Source of the DNA: Flavobacteriales bacterium
GTDB taxonomy: Bacteria > Bacteroidota > Bacteroidia > Flavobacteriales_E > Vicingaceae
NCBI GenBank assembly: GCA_020635825.1
Contig: JACJZA010000020.1
Span: 1-51,324 of the forward strand
Reading direction: 5' to 3'
DNA: 51,324 nucleotides
A program made the position numbers and the translations under genes. Numbering within the stretch: the first letter of the stretch is position 1; every line of letters starts with the position of its first letter. Below, in pieces: positions 9,258 through 17,448 of the stretch. The notes under the pieces were generated by a model, which saw only the letters and a list, made by a program, of their open reading frames with translations, was not told the DNA's origin and did not search any database.

Positions 9258-9295
9258 TAAAAAAAATCCCCAACATGCGTTGGGGATTTTTTTAT
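9258..9295. terminator. bidirectional Rho-independent terminator
   Basis: A perfect stem AATCCCCAAC / GTTGGGGATT with an ATGC loop is flanked by an A-run on the left and a T-run on the right, so it can end transcription of both the lipoprotein gene (plus) and the 174-aa gene (minus), which converge here. Confidence 0.92.
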
Positions 9296-9816
9296 TCTTC
9301 ATCTGTCCAAAAATCAAAGGATTTTTTGGATTTATCCATTTTGTAGGCAATGTTTTTTATTAAGTTTTGAATAAAGTTTTCTTCTTCTCCTTTGGTAAAG
9401 TATTCCACATATTCTTTGATAACAGGCGTTTTTCCGTTTAACACTAAAGTATTAAAAATATAAGCAGCAGTAATCACCACAGCTTCTTCGGTAGGAAAGA
9501 TAAATTCTTTGCTTAAAAAGAAATTATATAAAACACTTTCGTGGTGATTAGATTTGAGAATGTTGTAAGGAATTAAAATTTCTTTACCATTAATAATTAG
9601 TAATGCTGTTTTATGAAATTCTTCTTTTGCTGCTTGATTATGTCCATTACCAAATAAAAAATGCTTGAAAGAAGTGTCTTCTTCAAGCTTATTGTCAACC
9701 ACAAGTTCGTACAACAAATACGAGGGGCTGTTCATAATCCTATCTTTCGTTGGGTTTAGCTCAACCGTTATTTCGTACTCATCTTTATCAAACAATATTT
9801 TTTTATTCAAACTCAT
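9292..9816 (-). CDS. conserved-type hypothetical protein, 174 aa
   Basis: I do not recognise this acidic soluble protein. It has no signal peptide or membrane segment. The N-terminal half alternates beta-like stretches (KILFDKDEYEITVEL), and the C-terminal half is helical and rich in Glu, Lys and Phe. It sits downstream of ssb, separated by a hairpin terminator, and ends at the bidirectional terminator at 9258-9295. It is therefore probably an independent cytosolic gene. The start MSLNKK at 9816 is the only ATG preceding the conserved-looking part. Confidence 0.65.
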   Translation of the reverse strand: MSLNKKILFDKDEYEITVELNPTKDRIMNSPSYLLYELVVDNKLEEDTSFKHFLFGNGHNQAAKEEFHKTALLIINGKEILIPYNILKSNHHESVLYNFFLSKEFIFPTEEAVVITAAYIFNTLVLNGKTPVIKEYVEYFTKGEEENFIQNLIKNIAYKMDKSKKSFDFWTDEE

Positions 9817-9824
9817 TACTTTTT

Positions 9825-9855
9825 ATAAAAATGGTCGCAATTGCGACCATTTTAT
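9825..9855 (-). terminator. palindromic terminator downstream of ssb
   Basis: Bases 9828-9853 form a perfect 26-bp palindrome built on ATGGTCGCAA/TTGCGACCAT. On the minus strand it is followed by a T-rich run, as expected of a Rho-independent terminator for ssb. It lies just 5' of the next minus-strand gene. Confidence 0.85.
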
Positions 9856-9907
9856 ATTAGTTGGCTTTATAAATTTAAGCATAAACATTTTGATAATAAA
9901 ATTTATT

Positions 9908-10246
9908 TTATTTCTTGCCATTCATCATTAAAATTTCATTTACCACAATTTCAGTCACATAGCGTTTGTTACCATTTTTATCCTCGTAATTTCGATTCAC
10001 TAATTTCCCCTCAATTGCTATTTCATTTCCTTTTTGCAAGTATTTTTCAATAATGCCTGCAGTTTTTCCCCAAGCTACAAGGTTGTGCCATTGTGTTTCT
10101 TTTATGTTTTCACCTTGGGCATTTTTGTAAGTTTCGTTGGTGGCTAAAGAAAGTTTGGCTAATTTTTTTCCTGATGAAAGGTTAATGATTTCAGGAGTGT
10201 TACCTAAGTTACCAATTAATTGTACTTTGTTTTTTAATGTGCTCAT
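9908..10246 (-). CDS. ssb: short single-stranded DNA-binding protein
   Basis: The 112-aa OB-fold protein binds single-stranded DNA. It has the typical N-terminus (NKVQLIGNLGNTPE), the central KETQWHNLVAWGKTA strand and the IEGKLVNRNYEDKNG region. It stops right after the OB fold (MNGKK) and lacks the acidic, Gly/Pro-rich tail ending in DDLPF/DDDIPF that recruits replication proteins. It may therefore be an accessory paralog rather than the main replication SSB. It is divergent from the zinc-ribbon gene with about 200 bases between them. Confidence 0.92.
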   Translation of the reverse strand: MSTLKNKVQLIGNLGNTPEIINLSSGKKLAKLSLATNETYKNAQGENIKETQWHNLVAWGKTAGIIEKYLQKGNEIAIEGKLVNRNYEDKNGNKRYVTEIVVNEILMMNGKK

Positions 10247-10393
10247 AACGTTAAAATTTAAATAAATAAAAAGTTTAATTTGTGAAACCTGATTATTCAG
10301 ATTTGATGAAGCAAAGTAAGGGTGAATGAAAAATAATATTCGGTTATTAAGTAGTTGCTTTCGTTTAATGTTGTTTGTAATTATTTGTAGTCG

Positions 10394-10425
10394 TTTGTAA
10401 TCGAATAAAATAATTAGTATCTTGG
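10394..10425 (+). promoter_or_regulatory. Bacteroidota-type promoter of the zinc-ribbon gene
   Basis: A TTTG box (10394-10397), a 20-base spacer and TATCTTGG (10418-10425) fit the -33/-7 consensus TTTG-N19-TAnnTTTG closely. The -33 box is the last of three TTTGTA motifs spaced about 10-11 bases apart (10373-10399), which could be an operator repeat. The ATG follows 19 bases downstream. Confidence 0.6.
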
Positions 10426-10444
10426 TGCTTTCAAATCAATTGTT

Positions 10445-10801
10445 ATGGGAAAACCAACCTGTTTAGAATGTGGCGAAACTTTTGTAGGTAGAGCTGATAA
10501 AAAGTTTTGTTCTGATTATTGTAGGAATACTTACAATAACAAAATAAATAAAGACACTAAAAATTTTATTAGAAACACGAATAATAAACTTCGCAAAAAT
10601 TGGAGAATTTTAGAGGAACTAAATCCCAAAGAAAAATGTACCATACCCAAAACCAAATTAGAAAATAAAGGGTTTGATTTTGGGTTAATTACAAGTATTT
10701 ATACAACCAAGGCAGGAGATGTTTATTATTTCTGCTACAATCAAGGGTATAAAGTTTTAGAAAACGATTATTACCTTTTGGTAAAAAATCAAAATAGTTA
10801 A
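10445..10801 (+). CDS. small zinc-ribbon protein, 118 aa
   Basis: The N-terminus carries four cysteines (Cys6, Cys9, Cys22, Cys26) in a C-x2-C...C-x3-C treble-clef pattern, as in small Bacteroidota zinc-ribbon proteins. A basic helical segment follows (residues 30-60), then a beta-rich C-terminal half with no recognised domain. A role in nucleic-acid binding is plausible from the zinc site and basic helix, but not shown. It is transcribed from its own promoter, divergently from ssb. Confidence 0.75.
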   Translation: MGKPTCLECGETFVGRADKKFCSDYCRNTYNNKINKDTKNFIRNTNNKLRKNWRILEELNPKEKCTIPKTKLENKGFDFGLITSIYTTKAGDVYYFCYNQGYKVLENDYYLLVKNQNS

Positions 10802-10869
10802 TAATTACTTGTTAATAAAAGTGTAGAGATATTGAATCTAAAAGGTAAAAATCTCGTTTACTTAGCAAT

Positions 10870-11820
10870 ATGCAAAAATTAATAATCATATCGTTGTTGT
10901 TTGGAGCTTTACTGATGGTCTCTTTCACAAAAGAAAAGGAGTCGTATGATGAAGTAGTGGAAGTAGTTGGTTTAAGTGATACCACTAATTATAATTTTTT
11001 GAACACAGAACAACTATATGTAGAGCGATGGGATACACTTGCTCAACCTCAATTTTGGCGCACTTTAATGAATTTGCCATCCGATTCGGCTGTTATTAAT
11101 ATTGCAAGTACTAGACAAATCATTAAAAAAATTGCTATTAAAGAGTGGGATAAATTGAGTGATGCTCAAAAAGATGGGATTAGAGATAGTATCAGAACAT
11201 ATTATTTTTTATCAGCTGACGAAAAGGTTTTTATGACTTCAGGTAAAAACGATTTTTACGATTTTAAAAAAGTAATGCCAAGCATAGGCAGAGGAATAGA
11301 AGTGTTTAAAGAAAATAATGTTGATCCCTTTTATGCTCAAGCTATTTTATTAATTGAAAGTCCAAATAAATTGCAAAAATCACCTGTGGGGGCTCATGGC
11401 TCTTTTCAGTTAATGAAAAATGTAGCCATAATGTTGGGCTTAAAAGTAAATAAATACGAAGATGAGCGTAAAGATTTTGATAAAAGTGCGTGGGCTGCTG
11501 CAAAATTAATTAGAACAGTTTGTGTTCCAGAATTAAATAAAATTTTAGATGAAAGATGTATTGAATATCAAGCTAATGATATATGGTATCGATTATTGGT
11601 GCTGCATGTTTATCATGCGGGAGCAGGAAATGTTAAAAAAGCAATTGATGTAATTAATCCTGAAAAAGGGAACATGGAATTAATTACTACTTTATGGCAA
11701 ACAGAAGCTGCAGGATTTAGGAATGCCTCTCAAAATTATTCTCAATTAGCTTTAGCAAGTATGTTGGAGTTAAATGATATCGTTTATCATAATTGCCACA
11801 GTATCCATTCTAAAAATTAA
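10870..11820 (+). CDS. lytic murein transglycosylase (SLT domain)
   Basis: The 316-aa protein has an N-terminal hydrophobic signal segment and a C-terminal SLT/lysozyme-like domain (about residues 130-290). The catalytic glutamate is Glu163 in AILLIESPN. The GAHGSFQLMKNVA motif matches the family motif GA.G..QlMp.tA, and VYHAGAGNVKKA matches the aY.aGpg.v motif. Such enzymes cleave peptidoglycan glycan strands in the periplasm. The N-terminal ~110 residues have no recognised domain. It follows the zinc-ribbon gene with 68 bases between them. Confidence 0.88.
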   Translation: MQKLIIISLLFGALLMVSFTKEKESYDEVVEVVGLSDTTNYNFLNTEQLYVERWDTLAQPQFWRTLMNLPSDSAVINIASTRQIIKKIAIKEWDKLSDAQKDGIRDSIRTYYFLSADEKVFMTSGKNDFYDFKKVMPSIGRGIEVFKENNVDPFYAQAILLIESPNKLQKSPVGAHGSFQLMKNVAIMLGLKVNKYEDERKDFDKSAWAAAKLIRTVCVPELNKILDERCIEYQANDIWYRLLVLHVYHAGAGNVKKAIDVINPEKGNMELITTLWQTEAAGFRNASQNYSQLALASMLELNDIVYHNCHSIHSKN

Positions 11821-11873
11821 TTTTTGGATTAATATGAAAAAAACTTACCTTAGTTCTATAATTATAAGGTATT

Positions 11874-13304
11874 GTGTCAGAAGAAGTTAATATATTAAAA
11901 CAAAGAGTTAAGGAGCTTGAAAGCGAGGTAGAACAGCTTAGAAATGGAATTACTCATTTTTTAGCAACTGATAAAACAGTAAAAGTTCCTGAACAATTTC
12001 GACCTATTTTCGATTTAGCAGAAGAAACAGTTAAGCAATACTTTACCAAATTAAAAGCTGCTCCCTCTAAGGGAAAGATTGAAATTAACGACCAGCGATA
12101 TGTGCTAATGAGAGCTTCCTCATTATCGTATGGTTTTTTAAATAAAATTCGTGATTTATATGTTGATAAAGGAGAGAAAGAAGCATATCTGATTGGTAGA
12201 AACTTTTTGTTCGATATTGCACATGTAATAGGGATGGAAGATGCTAAAAATTTTCATGAGTCAATGGGTTTAAAAGATCCAATTTCAAAATTATCTGCTG
12301 GACCTATTCATTTTGCTTATACCGGATGGGCTTTTGTAGATATTTTACCCGAAAGTAATCCATCTCCAGATGATAATTATTATTTGAAATACCACCATCC
12401 ATATTCTTTTGAAGCAGATTCTTGGATAAGGGCAGGGGTGAAGTCGGAATTTCCGGTTTGTGTGATGAATGCAGGTTATTCAAGTGGTTGGTGTGAGGAA
12501 AGTTTCGGAATGCCATTAACAGCAGTTGAAATTACATGTAAGGCAAAGGGGGACGATAATTGTACTTTTATCATGGCTCCCCCTCATAAAATCCAGGAGT
12601 ATTTACCCAAAACTCATAATCTTAAAACTGAAAATGATGAGTATGATGTTCCTTTGTTTTTTGAAAGGCAAAAAGCAGAAGAGCAAATAAAAGCCTCTTT
12701 AAAGGAAAAAGAAACTTTACTGAAAGAAGTTCATCATCGTGTTAAAAATAATCTTCAAATTATTTCTAGTCTTTTAAACCTGCAAACTAACTATTTACAA
12801 GATAAAGAGTCTATTGAATTATTTTTAGAAACAAAAAACAGAATTAAAACATTAGCATTAGTGCATGAACGTTTATATAAATCAGAAGATGTTCAGTATG
12901 TTAACATAAAGAATTATATAAAATCTGTAGTAGAATTATTGAGTTTTTCTTACGATAAAGAATATATAGACGTTCAAATTGATATCAATGAGTCTGATTT
13001 TATCAATTTCGATTTAGACAAAGCCATTCCTTGTGGTTTAATTATAAACGAAATTGTATCTAATTCATATAAACATGCTTTTAATACACTTAAAGGCAAA
13101 ATAGAAATTTCTTGTAAAAAAGAAGATGATAAATGTATTTTAAAAATCTCTGATAATGGGGTTGGTATGCCTAAAAATTTTGATTTAGAAAAGCTTACTT
13201 CTTTAGGATTAGAATTGATTGATGTGCTTGTAAATCAATTAGATGGGGATTATCATGTCAAAAATCAAAAAGGAACGGAGTATATTATTACTTTTCCAAT
13301 TTAA
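11874..13304 (+). CDS. V4R-domain sensor histidine kinase (HisKA_2 type)
   Basis: The 476-aa soluble kinase begins with a leucine-zipper-like coiled coil (residues 4-25). A V4R-type ligand-binding domain (about 75-245) follows, with GWCEESFGMP and the cysteine-containing CKAKGDDNCTF typical of the fold. Then come a HisKA_2 dimerisation domain with the phospho-acceptor segment LLKEVHHRVKNNLQ (His near 287) and a HATPase domain with the N box (NEIVSNSYKHAF), DNGVGMP and SLGLELI. There are no membrane segments. V4R domains bind small hydrocarbon-like or metal ligands; the ligand here is unknown. The start is GTG at 11874. No cognate regulator is adjacent. Confidence 0.9.
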   Translation: MSEEVNILKQRVKELESEVEQLRNGITHFLATDKTVKVPEQFRPIFDLAEETVKQYFTKLKAAPSKGKIEINDQRYVLMRASSLSYGFLNKIRDLYVDKGEKEAYLIGRNFLFDIAHVIGMEDAKNFHESMGLKDPISKLSAGPIHFAYTGWAFVDILPESNPSPDDNYYLKYHHPYSFEADSWIRAGVKSEFPVCVMNAGYSSGWCEESFGMPLTAVEITCKAKGDDNCTFIMAPPHKIQEYLPKTHNLKTENDEYDVPLFFERQKAEEQIKASLKEKETLLKEVHHRVKNNLQIISSLLNLQTNYLQDKESIELFLETKNRIKTLALVHERLYKSEDVQYVNIKNYIKSVVELLSFSYDKEYIDVQIDINESDFINFDLDKAIPCGLIINEIVSNSYKHAFNTLKGKIEISCKKEDDKCILKISDNGVGMPKNFDLEKLTSLGLELIDVLVNQLDGDYHVKNQKGTEYIITFPI

Positions 13305-13382
13305 ATTTTTCAAAAAAATCTTTTTCCTGAGAATTATCATCTTCTATTTAAGAATATTATATTAGCATTGAGAAAAATTTAA

Positions 13383-14312
13383 ATGATGGAGAACATAGAT
13401 AATTTACAAGAAAAAATCAAAGAAAAATATAAGTCGCTCAATCTGGATGTGGAAGCTATGTATAAAGGTCTTTTACATGCCAAGCCAATTACCTATTGGG
13501 ATTACATCGAAGTAGAATCTCTTTTAAGTCTTCAAAAGCCACGTACTGATTTCCCTGATGAGATGGTTTTTATCATGTATCATCAAGTTACGGAATTGTT
13601 ACTTAAAATGATGACTCATGAAATGAAGCAAGTGTGTGATAATGATAGTTTGACGGCTGATTTTTTCATCAATAAGTTGGGTAGAATGAATCGTTACATT
13701 CAAATGTTGGCTAATTCATTTGATGTAATGCGTTTAGGAATGGATCCTAATCAATATAATGAGTTTAGGTTTACTTTAACTCCAGCTAGTGGATTTCAGT
13801 GCGCTTCATTTAGATTTGCTGAAATTTATTCTACCGATTTAGAAAATTTAGCAGATTCCAGGTTGAAAAACAATTTAGCTGATAATTATGATATTCCATA
13901 TTTATTCGAAAACATTTATTGGCAAGCAGCGGGGAAAGATTATAAAACCGGTAAAAAATCGTATTTACTTACTCAATTTGAAGCGAAATATCTTAAGCAA
14001 TTCATCGAATTAGCAGAAGAGTATAAAACTAAAAATCTTTGGCAGAAATACATTTCTTTACCCGAAAATGAAAAAAATAAGCCTGAATTAATTCAGGCTA
14101 TGAAAGAACTAGATATTGAGTTTAATATTAAGTGGCCATTAGTGCATTTAAGAGCTGCTGAGCAATATTTGGATAATGGTAGTAAGGTGATTGAAGCCAC
14201 TGGTGGAAGTGAGTGGAAAAAATATTTACATCCGATGTATCAAAAAAGGGTGTTTTTTCCTGGTCTGTGGTCAAAAGAAGAAATGGATAATTGGGCAAAA
14301 GAATATCAATAG
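13383..14312 (+). CDS. kynA: tryptophan 2,3-dioxygenase family protein
   Basis: This 309-aa heme enzyme family opens the indole ring of tryptophan to N-formylkynurenine, the first step of the kynurenine pathway. Family marks seen: ITYWDYIEVESLLSLQ, the active-site YHQVTEL (His67), LTPASGFQCASFRFAE, the likely heme-ligand His255 in LVHLRAAEQYL, and the substrate-contacting TGGS motif. Two ATGs are adjacent at 13383 and 13386; either is possible. No other kynurenine-pathway gene is next to it. Its downstream neighbour is a cysteine-less flavoprotein. Substrate is inferred; sequence divergence from proteobacterial TDO leaves some doubt. Confidence 0.85.
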   Translation: MMENIDNLQEKIKEKYKSLNLDVEAMYKGLLHAKPITYWDYIEVESLLSLQKPRTDFPDEMVFIMYHQVTELLLKMMTHEMKQVCDNDSLTADFFINKLGRMNRYIQMLANSFDVMRLGMDPNQYNEFRFTLTPASGFQCASFRFAEIYSTDLENLADSRLKNNLADNYDIPYLFENIYWQAAGKDYKTGKKSYLLTQFEAKYLKQFIELAEEYKTKNLWQKYISLPENEKNKPELIQAMKELDIEFNIKWPLVHLRAAEQYLDNGSKVIEATGGSEWKKYLHPMYQKRVFFPGLWSKEEMDNWAKEYQ

Positions 14313-14373
14313 GAATATTCTACATTCGTTAAATATTGAGTAATTTTATAAGATATTATTTCAACACCTTAGT

Positions 14374-15927
14374 ATGGAAAGATATGATTTGTGTGTGATT
14401 GGTGGCGGACCTGCAGGATATGCAGCAGCCATGCGTGCAATAGATTTTAAGAAAAAAGTAATTTTAGTAGAAAAAGATAAACTAGGAGGGGCTGGGATTT
14501 ATAATGGTGCATTAGCTTCAAAGACTATGTGGGAGCTTTCCTCTCGTTATAGAAAAGTATATGATGAACTAGGTAAGGATAGAGCGGATAGAAACCTTGA
14601 TATTACTTTTGATGAAGTTAAAAGAACTATTGATGAAGCTGTTTTTGATAGGAAATTTCAATTAACATGCCATCTTAGAATAATCCATGCAGAGACTGGA
14701 CTTATTACTTATGAAAAAGGAATGGCTAGTTTTGTTGATAAAAATCATATTCTTATCACAAAAGATAATGGTGATAAAGAAACTATATATGCTACAAATA
14801 CAATTATTGCGGCAGGAAGTAGACCACGTTATTTACCTAATATTCAAGTTGATGAAAAAGTTGTAATGACTAGTGATGGTCTTATGAATATGGATGATTT
14901 TCCTAAAAGTATGGTGATAGTTGGTGCAGGGGTAATCGGTTGCGAGTATGCTACAATGTTTTCAAATTTTGGTAAAACTAAAGTCTTTTTAATTGATAGA
15001 GCAGATAGAATTTTACCGTTTGAAGATGATGATGTTTCGGAGCTGATTTCGCAAAATTTGGAAGGTAGAGGTGTAACAATTCATAGAAAAGCTAGTTTAA
15101 AAAGGCTTGAAATAGTTGAAGGACAAGTAGAGTATGAAATTGAAACTGATAATGGCACAGAAGTAATTAATGTTGAAAAAGCTCTTCTTTCAGTAGGAAG
15201 AGTTCCAAATGTTGAAAGCTTAAATATTGAAAATGCTGGGGTGAGCATGAGTAAGAGGGGAGTTCATATTGGTGATGTTGATACACAAACTAATGTGCCA
15301 AATATATATGCGGTTGGTGATATTTCAGGTAGAATCCCTTTAGTAAATGTTGGAGAAAGAGAGGCTAGACATGCAGTAGTTAAAATGTATGCAGATTTCC
15401 CTGTAAAACCAATCAATTACGAGAATGTATCAACAATAATGTTTTTAAACCCTGTTGTAGCATCTGTTGGTGCAAATGAAAAAACATTAAGAGAAAATAA
15501 TATTCCTTATCGGGTGGCTAAAGTAGATTACTCCACTATTGCTCGAGCAATTACTATGAGGCAAACTGAAGGGTTTTTTAAATTGATTGTCTCAGATGAT
15601 GATCAGATGAAAGTCTTGGGTATGAGAGCAGCTGGTTATCATGCTTCTTCTGCAATTCAAACAGTTGCATTATTGATGTATATGGATAAAGGAATTGATG
15701 AGCTAGCTCATATGATTCATCCTCATCCCTCTATTGTTGAAGGTGTTCAGGAAGCAGCAAGGATGTTACTTGGAAAATCTATTTATAAATCAGCTGTGTT
15801 TAGGGATAAATTAAAATGTTATAGTTGTAGGGATGGAGTATGTACACCACTACATATAATAGATGAATCTAAGCACATTAAATTTGAAGAAGTAGCAAAA
15901 CACTTCCACGAACATAAGGAAGATTAA
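14374..15927 (+). CDS. lipoamide-dehydrogenase-like FAD/NAD oxidoreductase lacking redox cysteines
   Basis: The 517-aa flavoprotein has the fold of class I disulfide oxidoreductases: FAD motif GGGPAGYAAAMRA near the N-terminus, NAD motif VGAGVIGCEYATMF, second FAD motif IYAVGDISG, and the C-terminal HPHPSIVE that holds the His-Glu pair. The redox motif GGTC-x4-C is replaced by GGAGIYNGALASK, with Gly41 and Ala46 where the two cysteines should be. A C-terminal extension adds CYSCRDGVC, three cysteines found where the family usually ends. It may work as an NAD(P)H dehydrogenase or transhydrogenase-like enzyme, or shift its redox centre to the tail; this is inference. Confidence 0.85.
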   Translation: MERYDLCVIGGGPAGYAAAMRAIDFKKKVILVEKDKLGGAGIYNGALASKTMWELSSRYRKVYDELGKDRADRNLDITFDEVKRTIDEAVFDRKFQLTCHLRIIHAETGLITYEKGMASFVDKNHILITKDNGDKETIYATNTIIAAGSRPRYLPNIQVDEKVVMTSDGLMNMDDFPKSMVIVGAGVIGCEYATMFSNFGKTKVFLIDRADRILPFEDDDVSELISQNLEGRGVTIHRKASLKRLEIVEGQVEYEIETDNGTEVINVEKALLSVGRVPNVESLNIENAGVSMSKRGVHIGDVDTQTNVPNIYAVGDISGRIPLVNVGEREARHAVVKMYADFPVKPINYENVSTIMFLNPVVASVGANEKTLRENNIPYRVAKVDYSTIARAITMRQTEGFFKLIVSDDDQMKVLGMRAAGYHASSAIQTVALLMYMDKGIDELAHMIHPHPSIVEGVQEAARMLLGKSIYKSAVFRDKLKCYSCRDGVCTPLHIIDESKHIKFEEVAKHFHEHKED

Positions 15928-16586
15928 TAGCCCTTATTTAAATTTTTTAGGATAGTAAAAGCTCTATCAATACTTTCATCATCTACTATTATTGTAAATT
16001 CATGCATGGTAGATATAATATCTAAAATATTAATTCCTTCCCAAGCTATTTTCTTTAAAATATAGTAGTATATCCCCGATACATCAGCATTTTCGCTAGG
16101 TAATTTAATGGTTAAGGATGATAGTCCTGTGGTTTTTTGAATTAAAGTTTCATGTTTAAAAATATCATCTAATCCTTCTTTACCAGATTCGCTTAATATA
16201 ATAGTAGTTTCATAAACACCTTGTGAAAAAGCAAAGAAAATATCTTTTTTACCTTTTAAAGATTTTAATAAATCCGATTGACGTTCAACAATGGTTTCTG
16301 AATTTTGAAATGTGTAATATGTAACTTTTGAACGAACTGTAATGTCGCCTAATTTATTGATTACTTTTTTAACTTTAATTTTTAAGTTGGGATCAAATTT
16401 AGGAGATAGCCTTTTTAAAGCCATTACGATAGCACCAATTTGAACATCTTTATTGGTTAGTTCATCAATTTCAGGTTTAATTTGTCTTGATAAAGAAGAT
16501 AAATTGATAATCCCTTCGGCAAGAGCCTCTTCTAAAAAAGGAGATTTTTTGATGATTTCTTCAACTAAAACGTGAGTGGCTTTCAT
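15924..16586 (-). CDS. ACT-domain protein, 220 aa
   Basis: The protein has a helical N-terminal region (residues 1-65), a linker, and a C-terminal ACT-type pair resembling the regulatory part of aspartate kinase: SLTIKLPSENADVSGIYYYIL, EGINILDIISTMHEFTIIV and a closing helix DRAFTILKNL. ACT domains bind amino acids or other small ligands. There is no kinase or other catalytic domain, so it may be a stand-alone sensor; the ligand is unknown. It overlaps the convergent flavoprotein gene by 4 bases. Confidence 0.75.
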   Translation of the reverse strand: MKATHVLVEEIIKKSPFLEEALAEGIINLSSLSRQIKPEIDELTNKDVQIGAIVMALKRLSPKFDPNLKIKVKKVINKLGDITVRSKVTYYTFQNSETIVERQSDLLKSLKGKKDIFFAFSQGVYETTIILSESGKEGLDDIFKHETLIQKTTGLSSLTIKLPSENADVSGIYYYILKKIAWEGINILDIISTMHEFTIIVDDESIDRAFTILKNLNKGY

Positions 16587-16742
16587 TAAATATAGTTTAT
16601 AAAAAAGTTAATTTAACAATAATACAACAAATTAAGTTAAAAATTTAACATTATTAAAATTATTAATTTAAAAAAATTAGGTTTCTAAATATGAATAGAG
16701 ATATAAAATATTAGTATTACTGAACTATTGATAAATTAAAAA

Positions 16743-17333
16743 TTATTCTTTTAATGCGGCTTTATTAATGCTATCTCTTCTTCGTCCAAGTTGTCTTTTG
16801 TTTTTGGCTTTTTTATCTAGTAATCTGTCGTATATAAATGAAATTGGATTAGTAACAGCATGGTAAAGTTTATAGTCTAAAGGTTGGATGTTTCTATCGG
16901 TATACATTTTAATTCCTGTCATTTTTATTTCTTGTTCTGTTAAATCAAGAGCTTTAAACGCTTCTTTAAATTCGTCATAAGTAGGCCAAGGAAGAATTTC
17001 AACTTCAGTTAAAGAAATAGAATCTTTATACATTTTAAATTTAGTCAAATACCTCCCTTTTTCTTTTTTAGGGGAAACATAAATGATGTTTTTATAACCA
17101 ACATAGCTTATATTAAGCGTGTCATTTAGTATTGTTGATATTTCAAAAACACCATTTTCATTTGTTTTAGAGCCTAGGTGTTTAGATGTAATAATGTGGG
17201 CTCCAATTAATACTTCGTTACTTTCACCATCTACTATAGTTCCAATTAATATGTAATTCGAATCTAATTGAGATTTAGCATCGAAAGCTTGCAAAACAAG
17301 TATTCCTAAAAAGAAAACAGTTAAATATTTCAT
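16743..17333 (-). CDS. exported CarboxypepD_reg-like domain protein, 196 aa
   Basis: A signal peptide (to about residue 21) is followed by a carboxypeptidase-regulatory-like beta-sandwich (residues 28-105): LIGTIVDGESNEVLIGAHI, TNENGVFEI and LNISYVGYKN, the usual start of this domain in Bacteroidota surface proteins. The C-terminal ~90 residues are helical and basic with no recognised domain. Unlike TonB-dependent receptors there is no barrel. A periplasmic or surface role is likely, otherwise unknown. It is probably monocistronic, divergent from prmA. Confidence 0.8.
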   Translation of the reverse strand: MKYLTVFFLGILVLQAFDAKSQLDSNYILIGTIVDGESNEVLIGAHIITSKHLGSKTNENGVFEISTILNDTLNISYVGYKNIIYVSPKKEKGRYLTKFKMYKDSISLTEVEILPWPTYDEFKEAFKALDLTEQEIKMTGIKMYTDRNIQPLDYKLYHAVTNPISFIYDRLLDKKAKNKRQLGRRRDSINKAALKE

Positions 17334-17448
17334 TGAAGTAAAAATAATAGTAATAATGAAAACTAAAATCTAAAAAATGTTAAATGAAATAGTGATAAAT
17401 TAGCTTAACACAATTATTTTTTGTTTTTTTATGTTATATTATTTTTAG

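Noticed and set aside
16587..16742. Very AT-rich gap as possible small RNA or origin
   Set aside because: No stable hairpin, repeat or DnaA-box-like pattern was seen in these 156 bases.
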